Assembly: GCA_000380705.1 (NCBI GenBank)
Contig: AQYM01000033.1
Span: 129,143-186,493, forward strand
DNA from: Crenarchaeota archaeon SCGC AAA471-B05
GTDB lineage: Archaea > Thermoproteota > Thermoprotei > Gearchaeales > Gearchaeaceae
DNA length: 57,351 bases
Direction of reading: 5' to 3'
The notes below the pieces were generated by a model that worked only from the letters and a program-made list of their open reading frames with translations, was not told where the DNA came from and did no database searches. Position 1 is the first letter of the stretch; the number at the start of each line of letters is the position of its first letter. Below, in pieces: positions 43,772 to 52,909 of this stretch. The position numbers and the translations under genes were made by a program.

Positions 43772-45287
43772 ACAACCAAGATATTCTGAGAGGATAATTT
43801 TTGAGTATAATGACATTAAAACTGATCATGATTATTGGGCTAATGAAGAAGAAGTAAAAAAAGTTTTTGAACTATTACCCGAAGAAGCTATAAGGAAAAA
43901 TGAACCAAAAATACCAAATCTCCCTGAATCAGTTGTTGTAAGACATTTTACACGGTTATCTAGAATGAATTACGCAATAGACATCGGACCCTATCCTTTG
44001 GGCTCATGTACTATGAAATATAACTTTAAAATCATGGAAAGACTTGCAAATCTTAAAGAATTAGCCTATTTACACGAAGAATTACCAGAAGAAAATATTC
44101 AAGGACTACTTTCCTTACTTTATACTTTTGAAAGATTTCTTTGCGAAATTACCGGAATGGATAAGTTTTCTTTCCAACCTGCAGCAGGTGCACATGCTGA
44201 ATTCGCAGGTGTCTTAATAATTAGAAAATATCATGAGATAAATAATGAATTAGATTATCGTAAAGAGATCATAGTACCTGATTCATCCCATGGAACAAAT
44301 CCTGCAAGTGCATCTATGGCAGGTTTCAAGGTAATAACAGTTCGGTCCAATAAAGAGGGTACTGTGGATATAGAGGAATTAAAATCTCTTTTATCCAAAA
44401 GAACTGCAGGGTTGATGCTTACTAATCCGAATACTCTTGGATTATTTGAAAAAGATATTTTGGAAATTGCAAAAATGGTTCATGAAGTAGGAGGTCTTCT
44501 TTATTATGATGGGGCAAATCTAAACGGTATAATGACTTATGTTAGACCTGGTGATATGGGTTTTGATATTGTACATTTAAATTTGCATAAAACTTTTGGT
44601 ACTCCGCATGGAGGCGGAGGTCCTGGAGCTGGTCCACTTGGTGTTAAAGAATTTTTGAAAGAATTTTTACCTGTTCCTGTAATAGAATTCGATGGTAAAA
44701 AGTACTATTTAAATTACAATTTGCCAAAAACAATAGGAAGAATAAAAGAAAATTTTGGAAATACCCTAGTATTAATTAAGGCATTAGCTTATATTCTATT
44801 AAAAGGATATGAAGGTTTAAAGGAAGCTAGGGAAAAAGCTGTAGCAAATACTAAATATTTCATAGAATTAATGAAAGATGTTTCAGAGATTAGCTTAACT
44901 CATGATAAAAATATAATGCGTTTTCATGAATGCTTGCTTTCAGCTAAAACATTAAAAGATAAAACAGGTGTGGATGCCAAGGATGTTGCAAAAAGACTTT
45001 TAGATTATGGATTGCATCCTAGCATGATATATTTCCCTTTAATAGTGGATGAAGCTTTATTAGTAGAATTCACTGAAGATGAAACTAAAGAAAATATTGA
45101 ACTTTTCGCTAATGCTTTGAAACAAATAATAAAAGAATCATATGAGAATCCTCAACTCGTTAAAAATGCTCCTTATAATGCTACAATAGAAAGATTGGAT
45201 GAAGTAAAAGCTTCGCATCCAAGAACCATGGCTTTATCGTGGAAAATTTTAAAAACAAAGATAAACGAATTAATAAAAATTAGTTAA
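43764..45287 (+). CDS. gcvPB: glycine dehydrogenase (decarboxylating) subunit 2
   Basis: 507 residues carrying the pyridoxal-phosphate site, LNLHKTFGTPHGGGGPGAGP, with the Schiff-base lysine, preceded by DGANLNGIM. YPLGSCTMKYNFKIMERL and DSSHGTNPASASMAGFKV are further signatures. Its last eight bases overlap the convergent methylthiotransferase gene. Confidence 0.95.
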   Translation: MFRQPRYSERIIFEYNDIKTDHDYWANEEEVKKVFELLPEEAIRKNEPKIPNLPESVVVRHFTRLSRMNYAIDIGPYPLGSCTMKYNFKIMERLANLKELAYLHEELPEENIQGLLSLLYTFERFLCEITGMDKFSFQPAAGAHAEFAGVLIIRKYHEINNELDYRKEIIVPDSSHGTNPASASMAGFKVITVRSNKEGTVDIEELKSLLSKRTAGLMLTNPNTLGLFEKDILEIAKMVHEVGGLLYYDGANLNGIMTYVRPGDMGFDIVHLNLHKTFGTPHGGGGPGAGPLGVKEFLKEFLPVPVIEFDGKKYYLNYNLPKTIGRIKENFGNTLVLIKALAYILLKGYEGLKEAREKAVANTKYFIELMKDVSEISLTHDKNIMRFHECLLSAKTLKDKTGVDAKDVAKRLLDYGLHPSMIYFPLIVDEALLVEFTEDETKENIELFANALKQIIKESYENPQLVKNAPYNATIERLDEVKASHPRTMALSWKILKTKINELIKIS

Positions 45288-46575
45288 GAATTGAAGCAAT
45301 TAAATAATGCGGTGTCACATCCTTTACTTCCACATCTATAAATTTCTTTATTAAACTTTTATCTTCAGATTTAACTATAACACATCTATAATCATATGCT
45401 CTTCCTTCCAAATATCCTTTCTCTCCTTCTCCTATTATTAAAACATTAAGTTTCTTACCCAAAAATCTTTCATTTCTTTTTAAAGAGATTTCATCTACAA
45501 TTTTAGTTAAAATTCTACTCCTTTGTTTTTTAACAGAATCTGGCAATTGGGTATAAAATGCGGCTTTTGTAAAGGGTCTAGGTGAATATTGTGCAACATG
45601 AACTTTATCAAATTCCAATTTTTTTACAAGTTTTACAGTATTTTCAAAAGCCTCCTCATCTTCTGTTGGAAATCCTACTATTATATCTGTTGCAATGTAA
45701 AGGTCTGGATGTTCGCTTCTTAATTCATTAATAAATTCTACGAATTCATTGACTGTATGAGGTCTTTGCATATCTCTTAAAACTCTATCATCACCACTTT
45801 GAACAGGGACATGACAGAATTTATAAACTCTTTTATTATGGTAAATTTTCTTAAGTTTATTAACTAACCTGAAGGCGAGCCATGGTGTAAACATACCAAT
45901 TCTTATCCTATATTCCTTATCTGTATTATACTCTAACAATCCTTCAATTAGTTCGCATAAATCTGTATGAATATCTAAGCCATAACAAGCATTATCTTGA
46001 GAAGTAATATAAATTTCTTTAGCCCCCCTTTCTATTGCATCAATAAAAGCCTTTTTTATTTCTGAAGGTCTATAGCTATATAATGAACCTCTTGTATATT
46101 TTACTGAGCAAAAAGTACAACTACCCAAGCATCCTGAGGCTATTGGCAATATGTAAGTTACCCCTCCTTCATACCTAGGTATTACGTCATAAAGTCTATC
46201 ACTTCCGCCTATTATTAAATTATTTTCTAATTCTTCGTTTATTATTTTTGGGATTTCTTTTATTAATGAAGGAGTTACATATATTGCATCTTTTTTTATT
46301 TCATATAATTTATAAGGATTTAATTTTACCATGCATCCTGTTACTAGAATTCTTGCACCTTTTTGTTCAGCTAATTTGCTATATCTTTTTAAAGCTTCTA
46401 TAGCTTTATTCTCTGATTCTGCTCTAACTGAACATGTATTAATTATTATTATATCAGCTTCAGTAGGATTCCTAACTTCGTTATAATTTAATTCCTTCAA
46501 GGAATTAGAGATAAACCTACTATCAGCTTCATTAAATGTACATCCAAATGTTTCAATGTAAAATTTTTTAGCCAT
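45280..46575 (-). CDS. tRNA t6A37 methylthiotransferase (MtaB/CDKAL1 type radical SAM)
   Basis: 431 residues in three domains: UPF0004 with three cluster cysteines (FGCTFNEADS, INTCSVRAES, VTGCMVKL), radical SAM domain with the CxxxCxxC motif in GCLGSCTFCSVKYTRG, and a C-terminal TRAM domain (LNVLIIGEGEKGYLEGR onward). It converts t6A37 to ms2t6A in ANN-decoding tRNAs, the same tRNAs served by KEOPS (Pcc1 at 32502). Confidence 0.92.
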   Translation of the reverse strand: MAKKFYIETFGCTFNEADSRFISNSLKELNYNEVRNPTEADIIIINTCSVRAESENKAIEALKRYSKLAEQKGARILVTGCMVKLNPYKLYEIKKDAIYVTPSLIKEIPKIINEELENNLIIGGSDRLYDVIPRYEGGVTYILPIASGCLGSCTFCSVKYTRGSLYSYRPSEIKKAFIDAIERGAKEIYITSQDNACYGLDIHTDLCELIEGLLEYNTDKEYRIRIGMFTPWLAFRLVNKLKKIYHNKRVYKFCHVPVQSGDDRVLRDMQRPHTVNEFVEFINELRSEHPDLYIATDIIVGFPTEDEEAFENTVKLVKKLEFDKVHVAQYSPRPFTKAAFYTQLPDSVKKQRSRILTKIVDEISLKRNERFLGKKLNVLIIGEGEKGYLEGRAYDYRCVIVKSEDKSLIKKFIDVEVKDVTPHYLIASILN

Positions 46576-46998
46576 ACACTATTATTTCAGTTGCCTAGGT
46601 TTTAAAGTTTTTGATAAAGAAAGCTGACCTTCTTACCTTCCTAAAGGACGAGGTTTTAGATATTTTTGTAAAGACAAACTTATAGTTTTTTTAATTGAAT
46701 AATTCTCATTAATTAAATTTTATGCTTTTTATATACTAGTTCACCAAATGGTATGAGCTTCCTTATTGATTTAAGTTACAAAATATTGAAAGTCTTATAC
46801 TTTATAGTGGAAGGAAGTTAGACATTTATTCCTATTCTTAAAGGAATACCGTATTAATAAGAATTGTCAAAGAAGTGGTAAATTGGTAAGAAGTTATATT
46901 GGATAAGAAGTTCTATTCTATTTCTACTTTAGCTATTCCTTGAATGAAGAGAAACCTTAGGAAATTTGAAAATTTATCTTTATTATAAGGAGCCCTTA
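46576..46998. other. intergenic region, 423 bases, with one hairpin repeat
   Basis: No gene is supported. CTAAAGGACGAGGTTTTAG at 46641-46659 is a solo member of the hairpin family. A second small stem, ATTCCT...AGGAAT around 46827-46847, is seen. The region separates two same-strand genes and probably carries the promoter of the methylthiotransferase near 46600; it has the look of decayed insertion-sequence material. Confidence 0.45.
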
Positions 46999-48663
46999 TT
47001 AATTTGCTTTTCTAACTTCTTTTAATTTTTCAAGTATAAATTCCTTCGAAATTTTTCTAAAGAGTATTTCAGGTTCGTTAATTTTAATCCCTTTTATCTC
47101 CTTGTATGCATCATCCCATTTAATTTTCTCGCTTAAGTTTAGTTGATTCCTTATTCTTAATGAGGTTTTAGGAATGAATGGAAATAGTACAACACTTAAG
47201 GCATTGATAAATTGGACAGCTACATAAATTATATTTTTAGCTAACATGAGATCGTTTTTTATAGCATCCCATGGTTTTCTTTCATTTAAATATCTATTTC
47301 CTTCTCTTGCAATTTCAATTGCAAAGTTTAATGCTTCTCTTAATTTAACTTCACTTAAAGCTTTATCTACTTTATCTATTAAATTATTCCTTATCTCTAT
47401 TTCCTTTATTTCTTCTTCTTGAAGGCTAGATGGTTCTGGGATAATATAATTAAAGTTATTTTTTATGAAAGAAGTAACACGGTAGATAAAATTGCCCAAA
47501 GTGTCGTTCAAATGCGAGTTAACAACGTCTACAAAATTATTTATAGTAAATTCTGTATCTCTTTCTTCTGGTCTTATGTAAATTAAATAGTATCTCCAAT
47601 AATCAACATCTAAAATCTTTAAAGCTTCATCTATCCATATACCTATTCCTTGACTTTTTGAGAATTTCTTTCCTTCAAACGTTAGAAATTCGGTAGCAGA
47701 TATTATATGCGGTAAATTGTATCCTTCACCACTAGCAATTAACAAGGCTGGAAATATTATCGAATGAAAGGGAATATTATCCTTTCCTATGAAATAGTAA
47801 GTTAAGGTAGAATTATCAAACCAGAATTTTTTCCATTCATCACTACCTTTTAAATATTCTATCGTAGCGGAAATATATCCTAATACTGCTTCAAACCAGA
47901 CATAAATTGTTTTATTTTCAAAACCTTCGAAAGGCGAGCTTATACCCCAGTTATTATCCCTAGTTAAAGCTCTTGCTTTAAATTCATCTTTTATATAGTT
48001 TAAACTGATCGTTTTAATTCTTTTATCAAAATACGGATTTCCTTGTATGTATTCAATAACTTTATCTCTTAATTTAGGAAAGTCTATGAAAAAATGTTCA
48101 GTATCTTTATTTAATGGTTTATTACCGCAGATTGCACATTTAGGATTTATTAATTGTGTGGGTTCCAGTAAGTTTCCGCATTCTTCACATTGATCTCCTC
48201 TAGCTTTTTCATAGCCGCAATAAGGACATGTTCCTATTATAAATCTATCAGGTAAATACCTCTTGCAATTTTCACAATACGGTTGAACTATTTGCTTTTT
48301 ATATAAAAATCCATTTTGATAAAGTTTATAATAAAACTCTTGAACAAATTTTTTATGGTATTCGCTTTCTGTTCTTGTATAGTTATCAAAGGATATCCAC
48401 CAATCTTCGAATAACTTTTTAATTATTGCATGGTTTTGATCTGTTAATTTTTTAGGATGTATTCCCTGTTTTATTGCTTCAACTTCTATAGGAGTTCCAT
48501 GCTCGTCTGAACCACTTACAAATATAACTTCTCTTCCTTTTAATCTATGATATCTGGCTATAACATCAGCTGAAAGTATTGAACCTATCAAATTTCCTAA
48601 ATGAGGAATAGTATAGATATATGGCCAAGCACAAGTAACCAATACTCTTTGAAATTCTTTCAT
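46999..48663 (-). CDS. metG: methionyl-tRNA synthetase
   Basis: 554 residues, class I synthetase. The HIGH-type motif is IPHLGNLIGS, the KMSKS-type motif KFSKSQGIGIW. Two zinc knuckles are present (CENCKRY with CPYCGYEK, and CEECGNL with CAICGNK). WGISSPFEGFENKTIYVWFEAVLGY is the typical connective sequence. The C-terminal EMAP/Trbp domain of longer MetRS is absent; archaea often encode it separately. Confidence 0.96.
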   Translation of the reverse strand: MKEFQRVLVTCAWPYIYTIPHLGNLIGSILSADVIARYHRLKGREVIFVSGSDEHGTPIEVEAIKQGIHPKKLTDQNHAIIKKLFEDWWISFDNYTRTESEYHKKFVQEFYYKLYQNGFLYKKQIVQPYCENCKRYLPDRFIIGTCPYCGYEKARGDQCEECGNLLEPTQLINPKCAICGNKPLNKDTEHFFIDFPKLRDKVIEYIQGNPYFDKRIKTISLNYIKDEFKARALTRDNNWGISSPFEGFENKTIYVWFEAVLGYISATIEYLKGSDEWKKFWFDNSTLTYYFIGKDNIPFHSIIFPALLIASGEGYNLPHIISATEFLTFEGKKFSKSQGIGIWIDEALKILDVDYWRYYLIYIRPEERDTEFTINNFVDVVNSHLNDTLGNFIYRVTSFIKNNFNYIIPEPSSLQEEEIKEIEIRNNLIDKVDKALSEVKLREALNFAIEIAREGNRYLNERKPWDAIKNDLMLAKNIIYVAVQFINALSVVLFPFIPKTSLRIRNQLNLSEKIKWDDAYKEIKGIKINEPEILFRKISKEFILEKLKEVRKAN

Positions 48664-49293
48664 ACAGACTTATTTATTCATAGTCTTTATTAATATTAAT
48701 AATTAAATATTCATAAATTTATCCCTTGAAGATATGAACTATGTCGCCCTAAAAGAGTTGTTTTCTTGAGATTTAAAGATAAAAAGAGCTACGATCTTAC
48801 TATTTATGAATAGAGGTTAAGCTATTATCTTTAGGCAGCAACTACAAACTAAATCTAAACTGATTGGAGTAAGTAGTACTAAATTTATTCAACTCGATCC
48901 GTTTCATTTATAAGTTTAAATTTTATTTATTTTAAACATAAACCATCCAAGTATTTCTATGGTAAGTAGTTACTATGAAATCTTTTTATTCTGACTTCTT
49001 ATTTGCTCTGAAGAGTGAGGCTTTAGTTAAAAAAATCGCAATTATTTCTTTTGCGAGCTACGGGTCCTAAAATTCTTACAGTCTTTTTCCTCTGATGCCC
49101 GCCTTGGAAGGTAAGAATTCTCCATCGATTCGTAGCTACATCTCTCACATTAAAACAGTCAAGAGGCTCAAATAACACCATTTGATTGGCGATCTTCATT
49201 TTTCTGATCGCTTTCTTTTTATTAAGAATATTTTCGTAAATATTTAAATTTTTAGGGTTACCCTAATTTTTGAAATAAGCAAGGAGGTTAGAT
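48664..49293. other. intergenic region, 630 bases, largest gap in the window
   Basis: No intact gene. The right half holds relic B with its hairpin. The left half (48664-49000) shows only stop-rich AT sequence. A short palindrome TTAGGGTTACCCTAA at 49251-49265 near the end of the gap is worth noting; it lies beyond the 3' end of the MTA phosphorylase gene and may be a terminator or a repeat. Confidence 0.45.
49008..49169 (-). mobile_element. relic B: TnpB-like C-terminal tail plus end hairpin
   Basis: On the minus strand from 49169 the sequence reads EPLDCFNVRDVATNRWRIL, then QGGHQRKKTVRILGPVA, with a stop at 49027-49029, followed at once by the hairpin CTGAAG-7-CTTTAG (49008-49026). A protein tail ending at a subterminal hairpin is the right-end arrangement of IS200/IS605 elements. 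It is the best preserved of the three relics; no transposase or complete TnpB is present. Confidence 0.45.
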
Positions 49294-50100
49294 TTAACAG
49301 TTACACTTCCTTTCATCAGGTATCTCCTTTATCACTTCCTCTAAAAGATTTAGAAGTTTATTTTCGACAGATTTATAAACTTGTATAACTTCTTCCAAAG
49401 ATACCCTTTCTTGCATTCCTGCAGCATAATTAGTAATTACAGAAATTGAAGCATAACATAAACCTAATTCTCTAGCGAGAATAATTTCAGGTACTAAGGT
49501 CATTCCCACGTAGTCACAACCTATCATTCTAAAGAAATTTATCTCTGCTGGAGTTTCAAGTCTTGGCCCCTCAGTGCACACATAACAACCGCCTAAATAT
49601 ACTTCATTTTTTTCTTTGGCTTTATTATAAATTATGCTTATAAGTTCGTTACAAAAGGGAGAAGTAACATCTATATGCTTTACTTTACTTAAATCTTTTA
49701 AAATTTCATCATCACCATAGTATTTTGATTCAAAAAAGGTATAGTCTCTTTTTTTGGTAAAATCTATGAATTGTGTAGGTAAAGCTAAAGATGATATTTT
49801 AAATTCTTTTCTTAAAGCACCCACGGAATTTATAGCTATTATTCTTTTAACTCCAAGCTTAGCTAAAGAATATATCATTGCTCTATAATTTATTAAATGC
49901 GGTGGTACAACATGGGCAAATTCAAAGGAACCTGGTAAGGAATGCCTATTGGTATAAACTATTCGTACGTTTCCCACTTTACTTATTGCTAAAGGCTGGG
50001 AAACTCCGAAGGGAGTTAAAATATGCTTAATTTCTTCAATTTCTTTAAAAATTTTAGTAAGCCCTGAACCACCTATTATTGCCAATTTTATTTTATCCAT
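49294..50100 (-). CDS. mtnP: S-methyl-5'-thioadenosine phosphorylase (MTAP II type)
   Basis: 268 residues. AIIGGSGLTKIF (phosphate site), INSVGALRKEF, CYVCTEGPRLETPAEINFFR and IGCDYVGMTLVPEIILARE identify the PNP/MTAP family. The protein ends ERKCNC: a C-terminal CxC pair, the redox motif described for Sulfolobus solfataricus MTAP II, which also has intersubunit disulfides. It recycles MTA from polyamine synthesis. Confidence 0.93.
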   Translation of the reverse strand: MDKIKLAIIGGSGLTKIFKEIEEIKHILTPFGVSQPLAISKVGNVRIVYTNRHSLPGSFEFAHVVPPHLINYRAMIYSLAKLGVKRIIAINSVGALRKEFKISSLALPTQFIDFTKKRDYTFFESKYYGDDEILKDLSKVKHIDVTSPFCNELISIIYNKAKEKNEVYLGGCYVCTEGPRLETPAEINFFRMIGCDYVGMTLVPEIILARELGLCYASISVITNYAAGMQERVSLEEVIQVYKSVENKLLNLLEEVIKEIPDERKCNC

Positions 50101-50136
50101 AAAAATTTAATAAAATATATTATAGATATAAAGACG

Positions 50137-50562
50137 GTGGACAAAAAACAATTAAGTATAATTCATTATGAAAAAATGTTGGAGAGAGCATTATCACAAG
50201 TTAAGTTTAGAGCTGAAAGATCTAGTAGATTTGTGTTTCCTGTAGCTATGGTTAATAACGTAAAGAATAGGACAATAATTACAAATTTTAAAGAAATTGT
50301 AGAAAAATTAAATAGGGATAAACAACATCTTGCTAGTTTCTTCTTTAAAGAATTTGCCGTTAACGGAATAATTGAAGATGATACTTTAGTTCTTTTCGGA
50401 AAATTCCCATTTGAAAAGGTTAACATGAGTTTAAAATATTATATTAAAAAATACGTTCTATGTCCTGTATGTAACTCTAACGATACTGTAATAGAAAAAG
50501 AAAGGAAAAATATATTTCTGAAATGCTTGGCTTGTGGTGCTATTAGCACGGTTTTAGAATAA
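50137..50562 (+). CDS. translation initiation factor aIF2 subunit beta
   Basis: 141 residues from GTG at 50137. The short N-terminal helix (YEKMLERALSQV) binds aIF2-gamma; the central domain and the C-terminal zinc ribbon (CPVCNSNDTVIEKE, then CLACGAISTVLE) follow. Its stop overlaps the ATG of the NMD3 gene (TAATG). Divergent from mtnP with a 36-base gap. Confidence 0.95.
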   Translation: MDKKQLSIIHYEKMLERALSQVKFRAERSSRFVFPVAMVNNVKNRTIITNFKEIVEKLNRDKQHLASFFFKEFAVNGIIEDDTLVLFGKFPFEKVNMSLKYYIKKYVLCPVCNSNDTVIEKERKNIFLKCLACGAISTVLE

Positions 50563-51243
50563 TGCAAGGAAATTGTATTTTATGCGGCAAATATTCAAAT
50601 AAAATATCTTTCTCAAAAGGAATTTGTTTAGATTGTTTTATAAATGAAAATTTAATTGAGAAAATCAAAGAAATAAAGCTTACCATTTGTCCTTCATGTT
50701 TTTCCTATTGGAATAACGGATGGAAAAAAAATAAAAAAGGTTGAAGAATTAGTTAATTTTATTTCTAAGCAAATAGAAAGAGGGATTTACCTAAAGGAAG
50801 GTCTGGAATTGGATGAATTAAATATTCTTATCGACTTCAATAACCTAAAAAAAGGTACAATGTTTTTAAAACTCTATTTAATGGAATACAATGAATTTTA
50901 TGATGTCACTAAAGAATTTGACATTAAGCTTAGAAAAAAATTATGCAATTCTTGCTTAAAGTATAAGATTGAGGATTATGATGCAATTATTCAGTTAAGA
51001 AGTCATAATCCTAATTTAATAAGCGATTTTTATTCAGAAATCGAATCAAGATATCAACATACTAATATGGTTATAAAGAAGGAAATTTATGAATATGGTG
51101 TAGATGTTTACTTTATAGATTTAAATGAAGCTAGAAAATTTGCGAGAAGCTTTAGCAAAAAGTACGATTTAAAGTTAAAAGAGAGTTTTTCAACTAAAAA
51201 AAGGATCAAAAGACGGTATACAATTTTATTATCAACCGCATGA
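50562..51243 (+). CDS. NMD3-family 60S/50S export-factor-like zinc protein, frameshifted at an A-tract
   Basis: The first frame gives 60 residues with CILCGK, GICLDCF and CPSCFSYWNNGW, the N-terminal zinc motifs of NMD3, and stops at 50742-50744. The other frame supplies the continuation from about 50735: KVEELVNFISKQIERGIYLKEG, then the conserved body with LCNSCLKYKIEDYDAIIQLR. Removing one A from A8 (50724-50731) or A6 (50733-50738) joins them into 226 residues. Neighbours aIF2-beta and aIF1A fit a ribosome-linked role. Confidence 0.85.
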
Positions 51244-51254
51244 ATATTTATATT
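51244..51254 (+). promoter_or_regulatory. TATA element of the aIF1A gene
   Basis: ATATTTATATT is centred about 29 bases before the GTG start at 51278, allowing a leaderless or nearly leaderless transcript. Confidence 0.5.
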
Positions 51255-51277
51255 TCCTTTTTAGAATAAGTATATAA

Positions 51278-51586
51278 GTGAGCAAGGAAGAAGAAAGTAA
51301 ATCAGTTAGGATACCTAGGGAAGGAGAATTATTAGGGGAAGTAATCCAAGCATTAGGTTATGATAGAGTAAAAGTAAGGTGTGAAGATAATGAAATTAGA
51401 ATTTGCAGAATACCTGGAAAATTTAAGAAAAAAGAATGGCTTAAGGAAGGGGACATAGTTTTAGTTTTACCCTGGTATGGGATGCAGGAAAAAACAAGGG
51501 GAGATTTGATTCATATCTATAAAAGATCAGAATTGAAGGAATTAGAAAGACTAAACTATTTAAGTAGGTTAAAACAAGAAAGTTAA
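51278..51586 (+). CDS. translation initiation factor aIF1A
   Basis: 102 residues from a GTG. OB-fold S1/IF1-like: RIPREGELLGEVIQALGYDRVKVRCEDNE, RICRIPGKFKKKEWLKEGDIVLV and PWYGMQEKTRGDLIHIY. It binds the A site of the small subunit during initiation. Its stop overlaps the convergent RIO1 gene by four bases. Confidence 0.95.
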   Translation: MSKEEESKSVRIPREGELLGEVIQALGYDRVKVRCEDNEIRICRIPGKFKKKEWLKEGDIVLVLPWYGMQEKTRGDLIHIYKRSELKELERLNYLSRLKQES

Positions 51587-52299
51587 CCAACTATTTTATT
51601 AAACAATTGTAAATCATCTATAATTTGAACTTTTTTCTGTTTAAAAAATTTGTTTATATTTTTAATATCTCTTAAAAGAAAGATAAGAGCATTGGGATGA
51701 GTTTTTTTAACAGATTGACCAAAATCTATTATGTATGGTTCATTATTATGTATAAGAATGTTATATTCTGATAAGTCTGAATGAATAATTCCTACTTTGT
51801 AAAGAATTTCAATGTAACTGATTATCTTATTATATATTTCAGTATAATCAGGTAATTCTACTTCAAATAATAAAGGTGCGGGTTTCCCTTCATTTCCAAT
51901 AAATTCTAACACTAGTATGTTATTAATATATGCTATAGGTTTGGGTACTTTAACCCCTGCTTCATAGGCTATTTTAAGATGGGAATATTCTTTTTTGCAC
52001 CATTCAAATACTGCTAACCTAAAACTCCTTTTATAAATCTTAAGTTCTTCCAAATCCAAGTATTTTTGCATTCCTTTTTTAAATTCTGCGGATGTTGTTA
52101 AATATATTTTAACAGCATAAGGAACTTCATTTTTATCAAAAGCTAAATAAATTCTAGATTCTTTTCCTGTAGAAATTACACCGTTAAATCTATCTAGAAT
52201 TCTCTTCCTTATTAACTTATAAGCAGATAATGCTGTTGAATGGTCAAATACTTCTTCTACCGTAGCAAATCTTTCCGAATCCTTCTCTTTTATTTTCAC
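51583..52299 (-). CDS. rio1: RIO1-family serine/threonine kinase
   Basis: 238 residues. The ATP-binding loop is GVISTGKESRIYLAF (STGKEA type, diagnostic of RIO1), the lysine VPYAVKIY, the catalytic loop IHSDLSEYNIL and metal motif IIDFGQS. Its role is late 30S maturation. It shares a 41-base promoter gap with the divergent KH-domain gene, another small-subunit assembly factor. Confidence 0.93.
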   Translation of the reverse strand: MKIKEKDSERFATVEEVFDHSTALSAYKLIRKRILDRFNGVISTGKESRIYLAFDKNEVPYAVKIYLTTSAEFKKGMQKYLDLEELKIYKRSFRLAVFEWCKKEYSHLKIAYEAGVKVPKPIAYINNILVLEFIGNEGKPAPLLFEVELPDYTEIYNKIISYIEILYKVGIIHSDLSEYNILIHNNEPYIIDFGQSVKKTHPNALIFLLRDIKNINKFFKQKKVQIIDDLQLFNKIVG

Positions 52300-52340
52300 A
52301 ATATTAAAATATAGGCTGACGTTATATTATATTATATCCC

Positions 52341-52880
52341 ATGCAAATTAATTTGGTGGTTTCATTAAATGAAAAATTTTTTAATTATTTAAAGAAAAAT
52401 CCTGAACTTGTTAAAGAAGCCATGGAATTGACCAATACTGAAGTAATATTCAATCAGGAAAATTTAAACGCGGTTATAATATCCAAAGGTAAAGGAAGTG
52501 ATGTAATAAAAATGAGGGACTTCTTAATATCTTTAACTTTAGGCGTAAACGAAATAGATGCCAAAAAATTACTTACAGATGAATACATGCTATATGTGAT
52601 TGATCTTAAAACTATAGTAGATAATAAAGAGGATATAACTCGTATTCTTGGAAGGATAATAGGCGAGGAAGGAAAAATAAAAAAAAGAATAAGCGAGGCT
52701 ACAGGCTGCAGCATTTATATAACTGATTCGAAAATAGCTTTGATAGGAAGTTTTGATGAAGTTGAATATGCAAAAAATGCAATACAGATAATAGTTGATG
52801 GTTCTCCTCATGCAAGGTTGTTTAAATATCTCGAAAAAGTTATTAGGGAAAGGAAAATGAAGCAATTCACTGAGTTGTAA
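52341..52880 (+). CDS. KH-domain protein of the Dim2/Pno1 type
   Basis: 179 residues with two KH domains; the second has the GxxG loop in RILGRIIGEEGKIKKRISEATGC, then IALIGSFDEVEYAKNAI and VDGSPHARLFKYLE, the typical end of archaeal Dim2. It binds the 3' end region of 16S rRNA. Divergent from RIO1. Confidence 0.9.
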   Translation: MQINLVVSLNEKFFNYLKKNPELVKEAMELTNTEVIFNQENLNAVIISKGKGSDVIKMRDFLISLTLGVNEIDAKKLLTDEYMLYVIDLKTIVDNKEDITRILGRIIGEEGKIKKRISEATGCSIYITDSKIALIGSFDEVEYAKNAIQIIVDGSPHARLFKYLEKVIRERKMKQFTEL

Positions 52881-52909
52881 GTTTATTAATTTTTTTATAA
52901 AATATTTCT

